Source: Streptomyces sp. NBC_01716 (lineage in GTDB: Bacteria; Actinomycetota; Actinomycetes; Streptomycetales; Streptomycetaceae). Taken from it: a stretch of 64,000 bases of DNA. This document shows positions 1-9,806 of the stretch, piece by piece. The notes under the pieces were generated by a model. It was given only the letters and a program-made list of their open reading frames with translations. It made no database searches and had not been told where the DNA came from. The stretch's first letter is position 1. Every line of letters begins with the position of its first letter. The position numbers and the translations under genes were made by a program. The stretch lies in assembly GCF_036248275.1 (NCBI RefSeq), contig NZ_CP109181.1, positions 3,410,001 to 3,474,000 on the forward strand, written 5' to 3'.

Positions 1-1364
1 CCCAGCGCCGACTTCACCACGTCCGCCAGGCGCCCCGCCACCGCGCGCGCCTGTTCGATGTCGGCCGCCTCCACCATCACCCGTACCAGCGGCTCCGTGC
101 CCGAAGGCCGCAGCAGCACCCGGCCCGTCGAACCGAGCTGTTCCTCCGCCTCCGACACCGCCGTCGCCAGCTCCGCCGATGTCGTGACGCGCGACTTGTC
201 CACGTCCGGCACATTGATCAGCACCTGCGGCAGGCGCCGCATCACGCCCGCCAGGTCCGCCAGCGAACGGCCCGTGCTCGCCACGCGCGCCGCCAGCATC
301 AGGCCGGTCAGCGTGCCGTCGCCGGTCGTCGCGTGGTCGAGGACGATGACATGCCCGGACTGCTCGCCGCCGAGCGCGTAACCGTGCTCCTTCATCGACT
401 CCAGCACGTAACGGTCGCCGACCGCCGTCTGTACGAGGCTGATGCCCTCACGCTCCATCGCGATCTTGAAGCCGAGGTTGGACATCACCGTCCCCACGAC
501 CGCGTTCTCGCGCAGCGTCCCCGCCTCGCGCATCGCGACGGCCAGCACCGCGAGGATCTGGTCGCCGTCGACCTCCTCGCCCGCCGCGTCCACGGCCAGA
601 CAGCGGTCCGCGTCGCCGTCGTGCGCGATGCCGAGGTCCGCGCCGTGCTCGACGACCGCGGCCTTCAGCAGGTCCAGATGGGTGGAGCCGCAGCCGTCGT
701 TGATGTTCAGGCCGTCCGGCTCGGCGCCGATCGTGACGATCTCGGCGCCGGCGCGCGTGAACGCCTCCGGCGACACGCGGGCCGCGGCGCCGTGCGCCTC
801 GTCCAGGACGATCTTGAGCCCGTCGAGCCGGTTCGGCAGCACCCCGATGAGATGCGCGACGTACTGGTCGAAGCCCTCGTCGTAGTCCCGGACCCGGCCC
901 ACGGCCGCCCCGGTCGGCCGCGCCCACGGGGCACCCGTGCGGTGCACGGTGTTCTCCAGATACGCGGCCTCGATCCGGTCCTCCAGCTCGTCGGCCAGCT
1001 TGTGACCGCCGCGCGCGAAGAACTTGATGCCGTTGTCCGGCATGGCGTTGTGGCTCGCGGAGAGCATCACGCCGAGGTCGGCGCCCAGCGCACCGGTGAG
1101 ATACGCCACCGCGGGGGTGGGCAGCACACCGACGCGCAGGACGTCCACGCCCGCGCTCGCGAGACCCGCCACCACGGCGGCCTCCAGGAACTCACCCGAG
1201 GCGCGCGGATCGCGCCCCACCACCGCTGTCGCCCGATGGCCCTCGAACGTGCCCGCCTCGGCGAGTACGTGTGCCGCCGCGACCGAGAGGCCGAGCGTCA
1301 GCTCCGCCGTCAGATCCGCGTTGGCAGTACCGCGCACGCCGTCCGTGCCGAAGAGTCGTCCCAC
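1..1364 (-). CDS. glmM: Phosphoglucosamine mutase, stop codon just outside window
   Basis: Converts glucosamine-6-phosphate to glucosamine-1-phosphate on the cytosolic route to UDP-GlcNAc and peptidoglycan. The GTG start at 1364 follows a GGAGGG ribosome site and gives the N terminus [16 protein letters not shown]. The phosphoserine loop reads [14 protein letters not shown] near 1030-1075, the sugar-binding loop GGEQSGH near 350-370, and the phosphate-binding segment [14 protein letters not shown] near the left edge. About 454 codons are visible. The last residues, KSALG, look like the family C terminus, so probably only the stop is missing. It lies downstream of rpsI behind a hairpin at 1481-1511. 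Identification is secure. Confidence 0.96.
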   Translation of the reverse strand, partial: MGRLFGTDGVRGTANADLTAELTLGLSVAAAHVLAEAGTFEGHRATAVVGRDPRASGEFLEAAVVAGLASAGVDVLRVGVLPTPAVAYLTGALGADLGVMLSASHNAMPDNGIKFFARGGHKLADELEDRIEAAYLENTVHRTGAPWARPTGAAVGRVRDYDEGFDQYVAHLIGVLPNRLDGLKIVLDEAHGAAARVSPEAFTRAGAEIVTIGAEPDGLNINDGCGSTHLDLLKAAVVEHGADLGIAHDGDADRCLAVDAAGEEVDGDQILAVLAVAMREAGTLRENAVVGTVMSNLGFKIAMEREGISLVQTAVGDRYVLESMKEHGYALGGEQSGHVIVLDHATTGDGTLTGLMLAARVASTGRSLADLAGVMRRLPQVLINVPDVDKSRVTTSAELATAVSEAEEQLGSTGRVLLRPSGTEPLVRVMVEAADIEQARAVAGRLADVVKSAL

Positions 1365-1480
1365 AGCTGTCCCTCCGAAAAACGCTCAGAAATTGCCCCG
1401 AAGAGCTCCACCAAGATCCAAGGAGAACACGGGGATTGCCCGGCGGATCATCCAGGGGATCGGGAAGCTCGGAAAACGAA

Positions 1481-1511
1481 CGCCCCGGCAGCACGGAGTG
1501 CCGCCGGGGCG
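1481..1511 (-). terminator. Hairpin between rpsI and glmM
   Basis: A 9-bp GC-rich stem (CGCCCCGGC paired with GCCGGGGCG) encloses a 13-nt loop. On the minus strand the sequence after it, TTCGTTTTCC, is T-rich. This fits an intrinsic terminator, or attenuator, about 70 nt past the rpsI stop. Confidence 0.6.
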
Positions 1512-1583
1512 AACATATGCCATACATACGCCGTGAAGCCGTAAGTGCCCTGGCTCCTGGCGCGGTAAGGCCGAGCGAGCGGT

Positions 1584-2111
1584 TTAGCGCTTGCTGTACT
1601 GCGGCGCCTTGCGGGCCTTCTTGAGACCGGCCTTCTTGCGCTCGACCGCGCGGTCGTCACGGCTGAGGAAGCCGGCCTTCTTCAGCGGGGCGCGGTTGTT
1701 GTCCACGTCCGCCTCGTTCAGCGAGCGGGCCACACCGAGGCGCAGCGCGCCGGCCTGGCCGGAGACGCCGCCACCCGAGATACGGGCGACGACGTCGTAG
1801 CGGTTGTCGAGTTCGAGCACCTTGAAGGGCTCGTTGACAGCCTGCTGGTGCACCTTGTTGGGGAAGTAGTCCTCAAGGGTGCGCCCGTTGATCTTCCACT
1901 TGCCGGTGCCCGGAACGATCCGGACGCGGGCGATGGCGTTCTTGCGACGGCCCAGGCCGGCGGCCGGCTGGGGGTCGCCGAAGCGGGAAGCCAGCGACTC
2001 GGAGGTGTACTCACCCTCGACGGGGGTCTCCGACTCGAAGGTCGTCACCTCGGCGAACGTCTCCTCGCCCTCGGGGGCGTCGACGGGGGTCTCTGCGGTG
2101 GTCTCGGCCAC
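1584..2111 (-). CDS. rpsI: 30S ribosomal protein S9 (uS9)
   Basis: 175 residues. The core from about residue 50 reads [19 protein letters not shown] and the protein ends in the S9 signature [12 protein letters not shown], whose C-terminal tail reaches the P-site tRNA in the 30S subunit. An acidic N-terminal extension of about 45 residues ([15 protein letters not shown]) precedes the conserved fold; long acidic leaders of this sort are usual in streptomycete S9. It lies 42 nt downstream of rplM, the standard L13-S9 pair. A T-rich hairpin follows the gene. Confidence 0.98.
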   Translation of the reverse strand: MAETTAETPVDAPEGEETFAEVTTFESETPVEGEYTSESLASRFGDPQPAAGLGRRKNAIARVRIVPGTGKWKINGRTLEDYFPNKVHQQAVNEPFKVLELDNRYDVVARISGGGVSGQAGALRLGVARSLNEADVDNNRAPLKKAGFLSRDDRAVERKKAGLKKARKAPQYSKR

Positions 2112-2153
2112 GATGTTCCTCAGATTTCTTTTCGTCTTAGGCGGTGGCCGGGA

Positions 2154-2597
2154 TTACTGCGCGACCTGGGTGATCTCGAACGGGACCGGCTGCTGGGCGG
2201 CGTGCGGGTGCTGGTCCCCCGCGTACACCTTCAGCTTCGAGAGCATCTGACGGCCCAGGGTGTTCTTGGGGATCATGCCCTTGATGGCCTTTTCCACAGC
2301 CTTCTCGGGGCTCTTCGCGAGCAGCTCGTCGTAGCGGACGGAACGCAGACCACCCGGGTAGCCGGAGTGGCGGTACGCCATCTTCTGGGTCTTCTTGTTG
2401 CCGGAGAGGTGGACCTTCTCGGCGTTGATGATGACGACGAAGTCGCCCATGTCCATGTGCGGGGCGTAGGTCGGCTTGTGCTTGCCCCGGAGGAGGTTCG
2501 CTGCCGTAGTCGCCAGACGGCCCAGGACGATGTCCTGCGCGTCGATGATGTGCCACTGGCGCGTGACATCGCCGGGCTTGGGGCTGTACGTACGCAC
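2154..2597 (-). CDS. rplM: 50S ribosomal protein L13 (uL13)
   Basis: 147 residues, the normal bacterial length. It begins [20 protein letters not shown] and contains [19 protein letters not shown] and [10 protein letters not shown] near the C terminus, all characteristic of L13, an early-assembling 50S protein. It is first in the rplM-rpsI pair. The 244-bp gap upstream, to the ABC-F gene, presumably holds the promoter, but I could not place convincing -35 and -10 boxes there. Confidence 0.98.
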   Translation of the reverse strand: MRTYSPKPGDVTRQWHIIDAQDIVLGRLATTAANLLRGKHKPTYAPHMDMGDFVVIINAEKVHLSGNKKTQKMAYRHSGYPGGLRSVRYDELLAKSPEKAVEKAIKGMIPKNTLGRQMLSKLKVYAGDQHPHAAQQPVPFEITQVAQ

Positions 2598-2841
2598 GGT
2601 CGTAGCCTTCGCTTCTTCAGTGAGTGGGTCCTGACAAGGCCACCCGGACGATCACGACAGCCCTGGCAGACATACGGGGACGCAACCCGTGCCTGCCGCT
2701 GGATCATCGGCCCGGTGGACCGGCGTAAGGGCCTCTCACGTGAGAATGAACAAGCCAATACGCATAACGAACCAGAAGGATACCCAGGGTGCGCCGTACG
2801 GGTCAAAACGAGGCCCCGCCCACGTAACCCACGGACCCGCC

Positions 2842-4473
2842 CTACCGCGCCCGCACCACCCGCCGCTCGTCCCACACCGGCTCCGCCGTCTCCCGCACCA
2901 CCCCGTCCGACCCGAAGACCAGATAGCGGTCGAAGGACTTGGCGAACCACCGGTCGTGCGTGACGGCGAGCACCGTCCCCTCGTACGCCTCAAGCCCGTC
3001 CTGAAGGGCCTCCGCCGACTCCAGGTCCAGGTTGTCCGTCGGCTCGTCCAGCAGCAGCGCCGTCGTCCCGCCCAGCTCCAGCAGCAGGACCTGGAAGCGT
3101 GCCTGCTGCCCGCCCGACAGCTTTTCGAAGGGCTGGTCCCCCTGCCGCTCCAGCTCGTAGCGCCGCAGCACGCTCATCGCGCCGCCCCGGTCCTTCGCGT
3201 GCTCGGTCCACAGGATGTCGACCAGGGTCCGTCCCAGCAGCTCCGGATGGGCGTGCGTCTGCGCGAAGTGGCCTGGCACGACGCGCGCGCCCAGCTTCCA
3301 CCTGCCCGTGTGCGCGACCGACGGGTCGCCCGCGAGCAGCCGCAGGAAGTGCGACTTGCCGGAGCCGTTCGACCCCAGGACCGCGACCCGCTCGCCGTAG
3401 AAGATCTCCAGCGAGAACGGCTTCATCAGACCGGTCAGCTCCAGATTCTCGCAGGTCACCGCCCGTACGCCGGTACGTCCGCCCTTGAGCCGCATCCGGA
3501 TGTCCTGCTCGCGCGGCGGCTCAGGCGGCGGCCCGGCCTCCTCGAACTTCTTGAAACGCGTCTGCATGGCGCGATAGCGCGACGCCATGTCGGGGCTGAT
3601 CGCCGCCTGCTGCCGCAGCCGGTGCACCAGCGCCTTCAGCCGCGCGTGCTCCTCGTCCCAGCGCCGCTTCAGCTCCTCGAAGCGCGCGAAGCGCTCGCGC
3701 CGGGCCTCGTGATACGTACCGAAGCCGGCGCCGTGCACCCACACGTCCGACCCGGCCGGGCCCGGCTCCACGCTCACGATCTTCTCCGCCGCCCTGGCCA
3801 GCAACTCCCGGTCGTGGGAGACGAACAGCACAGTCTTGCGCGTCTCTTTGAGCCGCTCCTCCAGCCACCGCTTCCCCGGTACGTCGAGGTAGTTGTCCGG
3901 CTCGTCCAGCAGCAGGACCTCGTCGGGCCCGCGCAGCAGCGCCTCCAGCACCAGCCGTTTCTGCTCGCCGCCCGACAGCGTGGTCAGCGCGCGGAACTGC
4001 GCCTTCTCGTACGGGACACCCAGCGCGGCCGTCGTGCACACGTCCCACAGGGTCTCGGCCTCGTACCCACGCGCCTCCGCCCAGTCGCTGAGCGCCTGCG
4101 CGTACCCCATCTGCGCGGCCTCGTCGTCGACCGTCATGATCAGGTGCTCGGCCTCGTCCACCGCGCGGGCCGCCTCGCGGATCCGTGGCTGCGCGACCGA
4201 GACCAGCAGGTCACGGACCGTACGGTCGTCGCGCACCGAGCCCACGAACTGCGACATGACACCGAGCCCGCCGCTGACCGTCACCGTGCCGCCGTGCGGC
4301 TGGAGCTCCCCGGCGATCAGCCGCAGCAGCGTCGTCTTACCCGCGCCGTTGGCTCCCACGAGCGCCACGACGGCGCCCTCGCCGACCCGGAACGAGGCAT
4401 CGCCGAGAAGCACCCGTCCGTCCGGTAGGTAGTACTCCAGATGCGCGGCCTCTAGATGTCCCATGCTCCGCAT
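2842..4473 (-). CDS. ABC-F family ATPase, two ABC domains, no membrane segment
   Basis: About 543 residues. Two complete nucleotide-binding domains are visible: Walker A GANGAGKTTLLR, signature LSGGEQKRL and Walker B VLLLDEPDNYLD in the first half; GSNGSGKSHFLR, LSGGQQARF and ALLLDEPTDNLD in the second. A charged helical linker (about residues 255-330) joins them, as in ABC-F proteins. There are no transmembrane helices. Family members act at the ribosome, as translation factors or in ribosome-protection resistance; which applies here is not visible. I chose the ATG at 4473 (MRSMGHLEAAHLEYY), although 4464 is possible. The longer frame back to 4590 does not resemble the family and would overlap the divergent neighbour. 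Confidence 0.85.
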   Translation of the reverse strand: MRSMGHLEAAHLEYYLPDGRVLLGDASFRVGEGAVVALVGANGAGKTTLLRLIAGELQPHGGTVTVSGGLGVMSQFVGSVRDDRTVRDLLVSVAQPRIREAARAVDEAEHLIMTVDDEAAQMGYAQALSDWAEARGYEAETLWDVCTTAALGVPYEKAQFRALTTLSGGEQKRLVLEALLRGPDEVLLLDEPDNYLDVPGKRWLEERLKETRKTVLFVSHDRELLARAAEKIVSVEPGPAGSDVWVHGAGFGTYHEARRERFARFEELKRRWDEEHARLKALVHRLRQQAAISPDMASRYRAMQTRFKKFEEAGPPPEPPREQDIRMRLKGGRTGVRAVTCENLELTGLMKPFSLEIFYGERVAVLGSNGSGKSHFLRLLAGDPSVAHTGRWKLGARVVPGHFAQTHAHPELLGRTLVDILWTEHAKDRGGAMSVLRRYELERQGDQPFEKLSGGQQARFQVLLLELGGTTALLLDEPTDNLDLESAEALQDGLEAYEGTVLAVTHDRWFAKSFDRYLVFGSDGVVRETAEPVWDERRVVRAR

Positions 4474-4548
4474 TGTCACCGCCAAGGTCCCGCTCTCCAA
4501 CCGAATTCCGCTTACGGCGGCGGGCTCGTCCGGCGCTAAACTCCCGCC

Positions 4549-5430
4549 ATGAGCTTTGGTCAAGGGGGGCCCTACGGACCGCCCCCGCAAGGGCCGTACG
4601 GATCACGCGACCCGCAGGGGCAGACACCGGACTGGGCCGCGCTCGCCGACGCGTCGGCACAGCGGGCGAGGCGCAGGCGGTGGATGCTGATAGGCGGCGG
4701 CGCGCTCGCCACCGCCGCCGTCGCGGCGATCGTCGCGACGGCCGTCGTGTCCACGAACGGCGACGGTGACCGGGCGGGCGGCAAGAACGCGAGCGACCTG
4801 CCCGCGCCGCCCGACCTGCCCAGCGAGAGCGCCGAACCCGAGCCGTCCTTCTCCGAGGCCGTGCCGCTGCCGCCGCCGGACCCGAAGGACTTCATCTCCA
4901 CCGAGGACAAGGACACGGCGCCCCTCGGCGCCGACACCCTCTTCCCCGGCTCCAAGCTGACGATGGGCGACCGCGAGTACACGAAGGGCGCCACGAACCG
5001 CACCACGAACTGCGCGGGCGCGACCCAGGGCGACCTCGGCTCGATCCTCGCCTCCAACACCTGCGACCAGGTCATCCGCGCCACGTACACCCGCGAGGGC
5101 ACGGCCGTGACCGTCGGCGTCGCCGTCTTCTCCACCGAGACGCAGGCGCTGAAGGCGAAGAAGGAGGCGCGCGGCGGCCTGGCCTCGCTCTCCGGGTCGG
5201 GGGTCCCGACGTTCTGCCGGGGCGGCACGATCTGCCGCAAGACCACCAACTCGGTGGGCCGGTACGTGTACTTCACCGTCGGCGGCTTCACCAACGGCAA
5301 GGACGTCGTGAAGACCGACAAGGACGTCTACACCACCGGCGACGATGTCGCGGAGTTCACCTTCCTCCAGATCCGCAAGCGCGGCGAGACCCAGGCGTCA
5401 GCAGCAGCCACCGCACCCGTCGACCAGTGA
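4549..5430 (+). CDS. Hypothetical membrane-anchored protein with proline-rich cytoplasmic tail
   Basis: 293 residues, family not recognised. The N terminus (about residues 1-40) is rich in Gly, Pro and Gln ([13 protein letters not shown]), followed by an RARRRRW stop-transfer motif. One hydrophobic helix, about residues 46-68 ([20 protein letters not shown]), comes next, then an acidic Pro-rich spacer and an extracytoplasmic domain with several cysteines ([21 protein letters not shown]). The layout suggests type II topology with a disulfide-bearing external domain. It is divergent from the ABC-F gene. A TAAACT box lies about 12 nt before the ATG, so the transcript may be nearly leaderless. 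The 3' end overlaps truA tail to tail by 33 nt. Confidence 0.75.
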   Translation: MSFGQGGPYGPPPQGPYGSRDPQGQTPDWAALADASAQRARRRRWMLIGGGALATAAVAAIVATAVVSTNGDGDRAGGKNASDLPAPPDLPSESAEPEPSFSEAVPLPPPDPKDFISTEDKDTAPLGADTLFPGSKLTMGDREYTKGATNRTTNCAGATQGDLGSILASNTCDQVIRATYTREGTAVTVGVAVFSTETQALKAKKEARGGLASLSGSGVPTFCRGGTICRKTTNSVGRYVYFTVGGFTNGKDVVKTDKDVYTTGDDVAEFTFLQIRKRGETQASAAATAPVDQ

Positions 5431-6306
5431 CGTCGTAGCACCCGTGCCCGTCCCCCCGGCAGCCGGCAGGGTCCGCTTGTTGCGGGCCAGCCGGTTGCGC
5501 TCGGCGAGCTGGTCGTCGGCCGGGTAGCCGACCTCCTCCAGGGTGAGTCCATGGGGCCGTACGACATGGACGGCCGAGTCCCGCACCCCGGCGGCCAGCA
5601 CCTTCGCCGGCCACTCCACGGGCCGGTGCCCGTCGCCGACGAACAGCAGCGCGCCCACCAGCGAGCGCACCATGTTGTGGCAGAAGGCGTCGGCGCGCAC
5701 GGTCGCGGTGACGACGCCGTGCGCGTCCCGCTCCCACTCCAGCCGCTGGAGCGTACGGATGGTCGTCGCGCCCTCTCGCCTCTTGCAGTACGCGACGAAG
5801 TCGTGCTCCCCGAGCAGCCCCGCCGACGCGGCGTTCATCGCGTCCACGTCCAACGCCCAGTCGTGCCACAGGACATGACCGCGCAGCAGCGGGTCGACGC
5901 CGCCGGGGTCGTCGGTGACGCGGTAGGCGTAGCGCCGCCAGACCGCCGAGAAACGGGCGTTGAAGCCCGGTGGGGCCTCCTCGACCCGCCACACCCGCAC
6001 ATCGTGCGCGAGGCGCCCCGCGAGGCGCCGCAGCAGCTTCTCCCGGTGCTCGGCCCACAGCTCGACGGGCAGGTCGACGTGCGCGACCTGGCCGCGCGCG
6101 TGCACGCCCGCGTCGGTCCGCCCCGCGACGGTCAGCTCGTACGCCCGCGCGGACCGTGTCACCACCTTCAGCGCGTCCTCGATGTCCCCCTGGACGGTCC
6201 GCCGGGTGGCCTGCCGCGCCCAGCCGGAGAAGTCCTTCCCGTCGTAACTGAGGTCCAGCCGCACCCGTACGAACCCGGGCGCCGCCCCCTCGATGTCCTC
6301 ACTCAC
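5398..6306 (-). CDS. truA: tRNA pseudouridine(38-40) synthase
   Basis: 302 residues. It modifies U38-U40 in the anticodon stem. The N-terminal motif [18 protein letters not shown] and the catalytic-Asp segment [20 protein letters not shown] are clear, as are [16 protein letters not shown] and [16 protein letters not shown]. The start is set to the GTG at 6306 ([12 protein letters not shown]), which has GAGAGGAG about 8 nt upstream. The open frame to 6549 would run into rplQ and encodes only Arg/Pro repeats. It follows rplQ across a hairpin, the usual actinobacterial order. The last 33 nt overlap the convergent gene ending at 5430. Confidence 0.96.
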   Translation of the reverse strand: MSEDIEGAAPGFVRVRLDLSYDGKDFSGWARQATRRTVQGDIEDALKVVTRSARAYELTVAGRTDAGVHARGQVAHVDLPVELWAEHREKLLRRLAGRLAHDVRVWRVEEAPPGFNARFSAVWRRYAYRVTDDPGGVDPLLRGHVLWHDWALDVDAMNAASAGLLGEHDFVAYCKRREGATTIRTLQRLEWERDAHGVVTATVRADAFCHNMVRSLVGALLFVGDGHRPVEWPAKVLAAGVRDSAVHVVRPHGLTLEEVGYPADDQLAERNRLARNKRTLPAAGGTGTGATTSLVDGCGGCC

Positions 6307-6328
6307 CCGCAGCTCCTCTCGCAACGGA

Positions 6329-6360
6329 ACGGGCCCGCCCCCGTGAGGGAGCGGGCCCGT
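6329..6360 (-). terminator. Hairpin between rplQ and truA
   Basis: A perfect 10-bp stem, ACGGGCCCGC with GCGGGCCCGT, around a 12-nt loop. It sits 29 nt past the rplQ stop and 23 nt before the truA start. The following minus-strand sequence (TCCGTTGC) has few T residues, so it may attenuate rather than fully terminate, leaving truA partly cotranscribed with rplQ. Confidence 0.5.
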
Positions 6361-6388
6361 CCGTCGGCCGGACACGTCATGGGGACGC

Positions 6389-6928
6389 TCAGGCGTCCTT
6401 GGACTCGTCCTTGGCCTCGTCCTTGGCCTCGGTCTTGGCCTCGGTCTCGACCGCCTTGGCGTCCTCGACGGGGGCGTCCTCCGTGGAGTCCGCCTCCTTC
6501 TTGAGGGCGTCTTCCTTGACGGCGCGCTTCGTCGCGGCCTCGGCCTCACCGGTGGCCTTCTGCGCCACGGTCAGGGCCTCGACCAGCTCGATGACCGCCA
6601 TCGGGGCGTTGTCGCCACGACGGGGACCGATCTTGGTGATACGGGTGTAGCCACCGGGGCGGTTCTCGTACCGCGGAGCGATCTCGGTGAAGAGCGTGTG
6701 CACGATGCTCTTGTCCGTGATCGTCTGGAGAACGAGGCGACGGTTGTGGATGTCGCCCTTCTTCGCCTTGGTGACCAGACGCTCGGCGACCGGACGCAGC
6801 CGGCGGGCCTTGGCCTCGGTCGTCGTGATCTTGCCGTGCTCGAACAGCGCCTTCGCGAGGTTCGCGAGAAGCAGCCGCTCGTGCGCGGCGCTGCCGCCCA
6901 GACGGGCACCCTTGGCGGGCTTCGGCAT
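6389..6928 (-). CDS. rplQ: 50S ribosomal protein L17 (bL17)
   Basis: 179 residues. The N terminus [31 protein letters not shown] (first half) and [22 protein letters not shown] mark L17. After about residue 125 the protein continues as a Lys/Glu/Ala-rich tail ([17 protein letters not shown]) that is longer than in the E. coli protein, as is common in Actinobacteria. It is downstream of rpoA and is the last ribosomal gene of the alpha block. Confidence 0.98.
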   Translation of the reverse strand: MPKPAKGARLGGSAAHERLLLANLAKALFEHGKITTTEAKARRLRPVAERLVTKAKKGDIHNRRLVLQTITDKSIVHTLFTEIAPRYENRPGGYTRITKIGPRRGDNAPMAVIELVEALTVAQKATGEAEAATKRAVKEDALKKEADSTEDAPVEDAKAVETEAKTEAKDEAKDESKDA

Positions 6929-7010
6929 GGTGTTACCCCTTCATATCTGCACCGGCCGTATCAGGTACCGGTGTCAGTTCCCCGCGGACGGATGTCCACG
7001 GAAAGAAAAT

Positions 7011-7059
7011 CCCAGCCCGTCCGGCGTTTGAGGACAAAGCCCCAGCCCCGGGCCCGGGG
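7011..7059. repeat. Streptomycete intergenic repeat-like segment plus palindrome, rpoA-rplQ gap
   Basis: The segment CCCGTCCGGCGTTTGAGGAC (7017-7036) matches, from memory, a short sequence found in many intergenic regions of Streptomyces chromosomes. It is followed by a perfect 14-bp palindrome, CCCCGGGCCCGGGG (7046-7059), immediately beyond the rpoA stop at 7062. The palindrome may act as a weak terminator or mRNA-end structure. Genome-wide copy number cannot be judged from this window. Confidence 0.45.
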
Positions 7060-7061
7060 TC

Positions 7062-8084
7062 CTAGTACTGCTCGGTCTCCACGAAACCCGCGTCCGCGTC
7101 GTCGTCCGCGCCGAACGCGTCAGCGGCGGCGGTGGGGTCGAATCCGGGCGGGCTGTCCTTGAGGGCCAGGCCCATGCCGGCCAGCTTCGCCTTGACCTCG
7201 TCGATCGACTTGGCGCCGAAGTTACGGATGTCGAGCAGGTCCGCCTCGGACCGCGCCACGAGCTCACCCACGGAGTGGATGCCCTCGCGCTTGAGGCAGT
7301 TGTACGACCGGACGGTGAGCTCCAGCTCCTCGATCGGCAGCGCCAGATCCGCGGCGAGCGCCGCGTCCGTCGGCGACGGGCCCATGTCGATGCCCTCGGC
7401 GTCGATGTTGAGCTCGCGCGCCAGACCGAACAGCTCGACCAGCGTCTTGCCGGCGGACGCCATGGCGTCGCGGGGGCGCATGGCCTGCTTGGTCTCGACG
7501 TCGACGATCAGCTTGTCGAAGTCGGTGCGCTGCTCGACACGGGTCGCCTCGACCTTGTACGTGACCTTGAGCACCGGCGAGTAGATCGAGTCGACCGGGA
7601 TACGGCCGATCTCCTGGCCCACCTGCTTGTTCTGGACGGCGGAGACGTAGCCGCGACCGCGCTCGACGGTCAGCTCCATCTCCAGCTTGCCCTTGCCGTT
7701 CAGCGTCGCCAGCACGAGGTCCGGGTTGTGGACCTCGACACCGGCCGGAGGCGCGATGTCGGCGGCGGTGACCAGGCCGGGGCCCTGCTTGCGCAGGTAC
7801 ATCACGACCGGCTCGTCGTGCTCCGAGGAGACGACCAGCTGCTTGATGTTGAGGATGAGGTCGGTGACGTCCTCCTTGACGCCCGGCACGGTGGTGAACT
7901 CGTGCAGGACCCCGTCGATCCGGATGCTGGTGACAGCGGCTCCGGGGATCGAGGAGAGGAGCGTACGGCGCAGAGAGTTACCGAGCGTGTAGCCGAAACC
8001 CGGCTCCAGGGGCTCGATCACGAACCGCGAACGGTATTCGTCGACGACCTCTTCGGTCAGCGACGGACGCTGAGCGATAAGCAT
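7062..8084 (-). CDS. rpoA: DNA-directed RNA polymerase subunit alpha
   Basis: 340 residues, the usual streptomycete length. The N-terminal domain begins [20 protein letters not shown] and includes [20 protein letters not shown], the dimerisation and assembly surface. The C-terminal domain (about residues 245-315) carries [16 protein letters not shown] and [17 protein letters not shown], the DNA- and activator-contacting fold. An acidic tail follows. The start is the ATG at 8084, with TGGAGGC 6-12 nt upstream; the in-frame extension to 8147 is spurious. A strong hairpin separates it from rpsK. Confidence 0.99.
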   Translation of the reverse strand: MLIAQRPSLTEEVVDEYRSRFVIEPLEPGFGYTLGNSLRRTLLSSIPGAAVTSIRIDGVLHEFTTVPGVKEDVTDLILNIKQLVVSSEHDEPVVMYLRKQGPGLVTAADIAPPAGVEVHNPDLVLATLNGKGKLEMELTVERGRGYVSAVQNKQVGQEIGRIPVDSIYSPVLKVTYKVEATRVEQRTDFDKLIVDVETKQAMRPRDAMASAGKTLVELFGLARELNIDAEGIDMGPSPTDAALAADLALPIEELELTVRSYNCLKREGIHSVGELVARSEADLLDIRNFGAKSIDEVKAKLAGMGLALKDSPPGFDPTAAADAFGADDDADAGFVETEQY

Positions 8085-8137
8085 GGAAATGCCTCCAGTC
8101 TTGGCACCCGCTATTTGATGCCAACAGAACAAGGATA

Positions 8138-8171
8138 CGGGCGGCACGGGGCGAAGGCCCCGTACCGCCCG
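8138..8171 (-). terminator. Hairpin between rpsK and rpoA
   Basis: A 15-bp stem with one G-U pair (CGGGCGGCACGGGGC against GCCCCGTACCGCCCG) closes on a GAAG loop. It lies 30 nt past rpsK and 53 nt before rpoA. There is no pronounced T tract on the minus strand (TATCCTTGTTC), so partial termination or an RNA-stability element is as likely as a full stop. Confidence 0.5.
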
Positions 8172-8200
8172 CGACCCATACCCCTAGGGGGTACGGAAGA

Positions 8201-8605
8201 TCAAACGCGGCGACGCTTCGGGGGGCGGCAGCCGTTGTGCGGGGTGGGGGTGACGTCCTGGATCGAACCCACCTCCAGGCCCGTGGCCTGGAGCGAGCGG
8301 ATCGCGGTCTCACGGCCGGAGCCGGGACCCTTGACGAAGACGTCGACCTTGCGCATGCCGTGCTCCTGCGCCCGGCGGGCGGCCGACTCGGCGGCCATCT
8401 GCGCGGCGAAGGGGGTGGACTTGCGCGAGCCCTTGAAGCCGACGTGGCCGGCGGAGGCCCAGGAGATCACGTTGCCCGAGGGGTCGGTGATCGAGACGAT
8501 GGTGTTGTTGAACGTGCTCTTGATGTGGGCGTGCCCGTGAGCGACGTTCTTCTTTTCCTTGCGGCGCACCTTCTTGGCAGCGCCCTGACGACCCTTGGGG
8601 GGCAT
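8201..8605 (-). CDS. rpsK: 30S ribosomal protein S11 (uS11)
   Basis: 134 residues. Diagnostic segments are [34 protein letters not shown] and the C-terminal [19 protein letters not shown]11 sits in the 30S platform by 16S helix 45. It follows rpsM after a 64-nt gap. rpsD, which separates these genes in many bacteria, is absent here, as is normal for Actinobacteria. Confidence 0.99.
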   Translation of the reverse strand: MPPKGRQGAAKKVRRKEKKNVAHGHAHIKSTFNNTIVSITDPSGNVISWASAGHVGFKGSRKSTPFAAQMAAESAARRAQEHGMRKVDVFVKGPGSGRETAIRSLQATGLEVGSIQDVTPTPHNGCRPPKRRRV

Positions 8606-8669
8606 CTATTACTCCTACGGGAGGTGGTCGGTCCTACAGCGAAGACCGCTGATGAGCGTCCGCTGAGGA

Positions 8670-9050
8670 CTACTTCTTGCCCGGCTTCTTCTTGCCGGCG
8701 ATGGCGCGACGCGGACCCTTGCGGGTACGGGCGTTCGTGCTCGTGCGCTGGCCGTGGACCGGCAGGCCGCGACGGTGGCGCAGACCCTGGTAGCAGCCGA
8801 TCTCGACCTTGCGGCGGATGTCGGCCTGGATCTCGCGACGGAGGTCACCCTCGGTCTTGAGGTTGCCGTCCACGTACTCGCGGAGCTTGACGAGGTCATC
8901 CTCGGCGAGGTCGCGGACGCGCACGTTGGGGTCGACGCCGGTGGCGGCGAGGGCTTCCTTGGACCGGGTGCGCCCGATGCCGAAGACATAGGTGAGGGCG
9001 ACCTCGACGCGCTTTTCGCGCGGGAGGTCAACGCCTGCGAGGCGTGCCAT
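8670..9050 (-). CDS. rpsM: 30S ribosomal protein S13 (uS13)
   Basis: 126 residues. It begins [26 protein letters not shown] and ends in the basic tail [22 protein letters not shown] followed by a Lys-rich end, typical of S13, which bridges the 30S head to 50S protein L5. The 188-bp interval upstream, before rpmJ, is the longest gap in the infA-rplQ stretch. It contains a TATATAC segment near 9180 and could hold a promoter, though no paired -35 box is convincing. Confidence 0.99.
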   Translation of the reverse strand: MARLAGVDLPREKRVEVALTYVFGIGRTRSKEALAATGVDPNVRVRDLAEDDLVKLREYVDGNLKTEGDLRREIQADIRRKVEIGCYQGLRHRRGLPVHGQRTSTNARTRKGPRRAIAGKKKPGKK

Positions 9051-9238
9051 TCATGGCTCCTGAGTGATTTCGGAGGTCTTCCGCAGTGACTCTCCCGGAC
9101 CGCTGTGCTCTCTCCGGGTCCCCGGCCTCCGCCGGAGGTGTCGGCGCCATCAGCTGGTGCGGATGGCGTCGGACACTGCGTATATACGTTTTCGCTCGCG
9201 TCGCGCGAAGTACTGCGAGATGCAGAGGGGGTCGTGCG

Positions 9239-9352
9239 TCAGCCCTGGCGCTGCTTGTGGCGCAGGTTGTCACAGATGACCATGACCCGACCGTGGCGGC
9301 GGATCACCTTGCACTTGTCGCAGATCTTCTTGACGCTCGGCTTGACCTTCAT
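9239..9352 (-). CDS. rpmJ: 50S ribosomal protein L36 (bL36), zinc-ribbon form
   Basis: 37 residues: [16 protein letters not shown], then a basic stretch, then [13 protein letters not shown]. The CxxC...C...H zinc-binding set is intact, so this is the C+ paralogue rather than a zinc-free replacement. It lies 55 nt after infA, the standard infA-rpmJ-rpsM order. Confidence 0.97.
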   Translation of the reverse strand: MKVKPSVKKICDKCKVIRRHGRVMVICDNLRHKQRQG

Positions 9353-9407
9353 GGTGTGAGGTTCTCCGGGTCAGTGCCGGCACCCCGGGAAGGGGGTGAG
9401 GCAAGAT

Positions 9408-9629
9408 CTACTTGTATCGGTAGACGATCCGGCCACGCGTCAGGTCGTAGGGAGACAGCTCCACCACTACCCGGTCATCGGGAAGGATTCGGATGTAGTG
9501 CATCCGCATCTTGCCACTGATGTGCGCGAGGACCTTGTGACCGTTCTGGAGCTCCACCTTGAACATGGCGTTCGGGAGAGACTCGATCACGGTGCCCTCA
9601 ATTTCGATGGCACCTTGCTTCTTGGCCAC
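9408..9629 (-). CDS. infA: Translation initiation factor IF-1
   Basis: 73 residues, an S1-like OB fold: [36 protein letters not shown] (approximately), and the ending [14 protein letters not shown]-1 occupies the ribosomal A site during initiation. The GTG start at 9629 is set by homology; an upstream in-frame start at 9695 would add an unrelated peptide. It lies downstream of map, with rpmJ next. Confidence 0.98.
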   Translation of the reverse strand: MAKKQGAIEIEGTVIESLPNAMFKVELQNGHKVLAHISGKMRMHYIRILPDDRVVVELSPYDLTRGRIVYRYK

Positions 9630-9806
9630 GCTTCGCCCTTCGAATCGGCTACCTTGATCGATTCTGGGCCCCCGAATGCGGACACACGGGTACACCAGAG
9701 CCGACGCGTCAGTCTACGGCAGGGCTCCCGAAAACACGAATCGGTGAGTTTGCCCACCCTTGGAGATCGTCAATCCCCTGATCCCCCGGATGCCCCGGGG
9801 GTCCGC

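Noticed and set aside
333..1544. A 403-codon plus-strand open frame over glmM
   Set aside because: Antisense to a well-supported glmM with motifs intact.
2842..4590. ABC-F gene starting at 4590
   Set aside because: The extra 39 residues do not resemble the family and would overlap the divergent gene starting at 4549.
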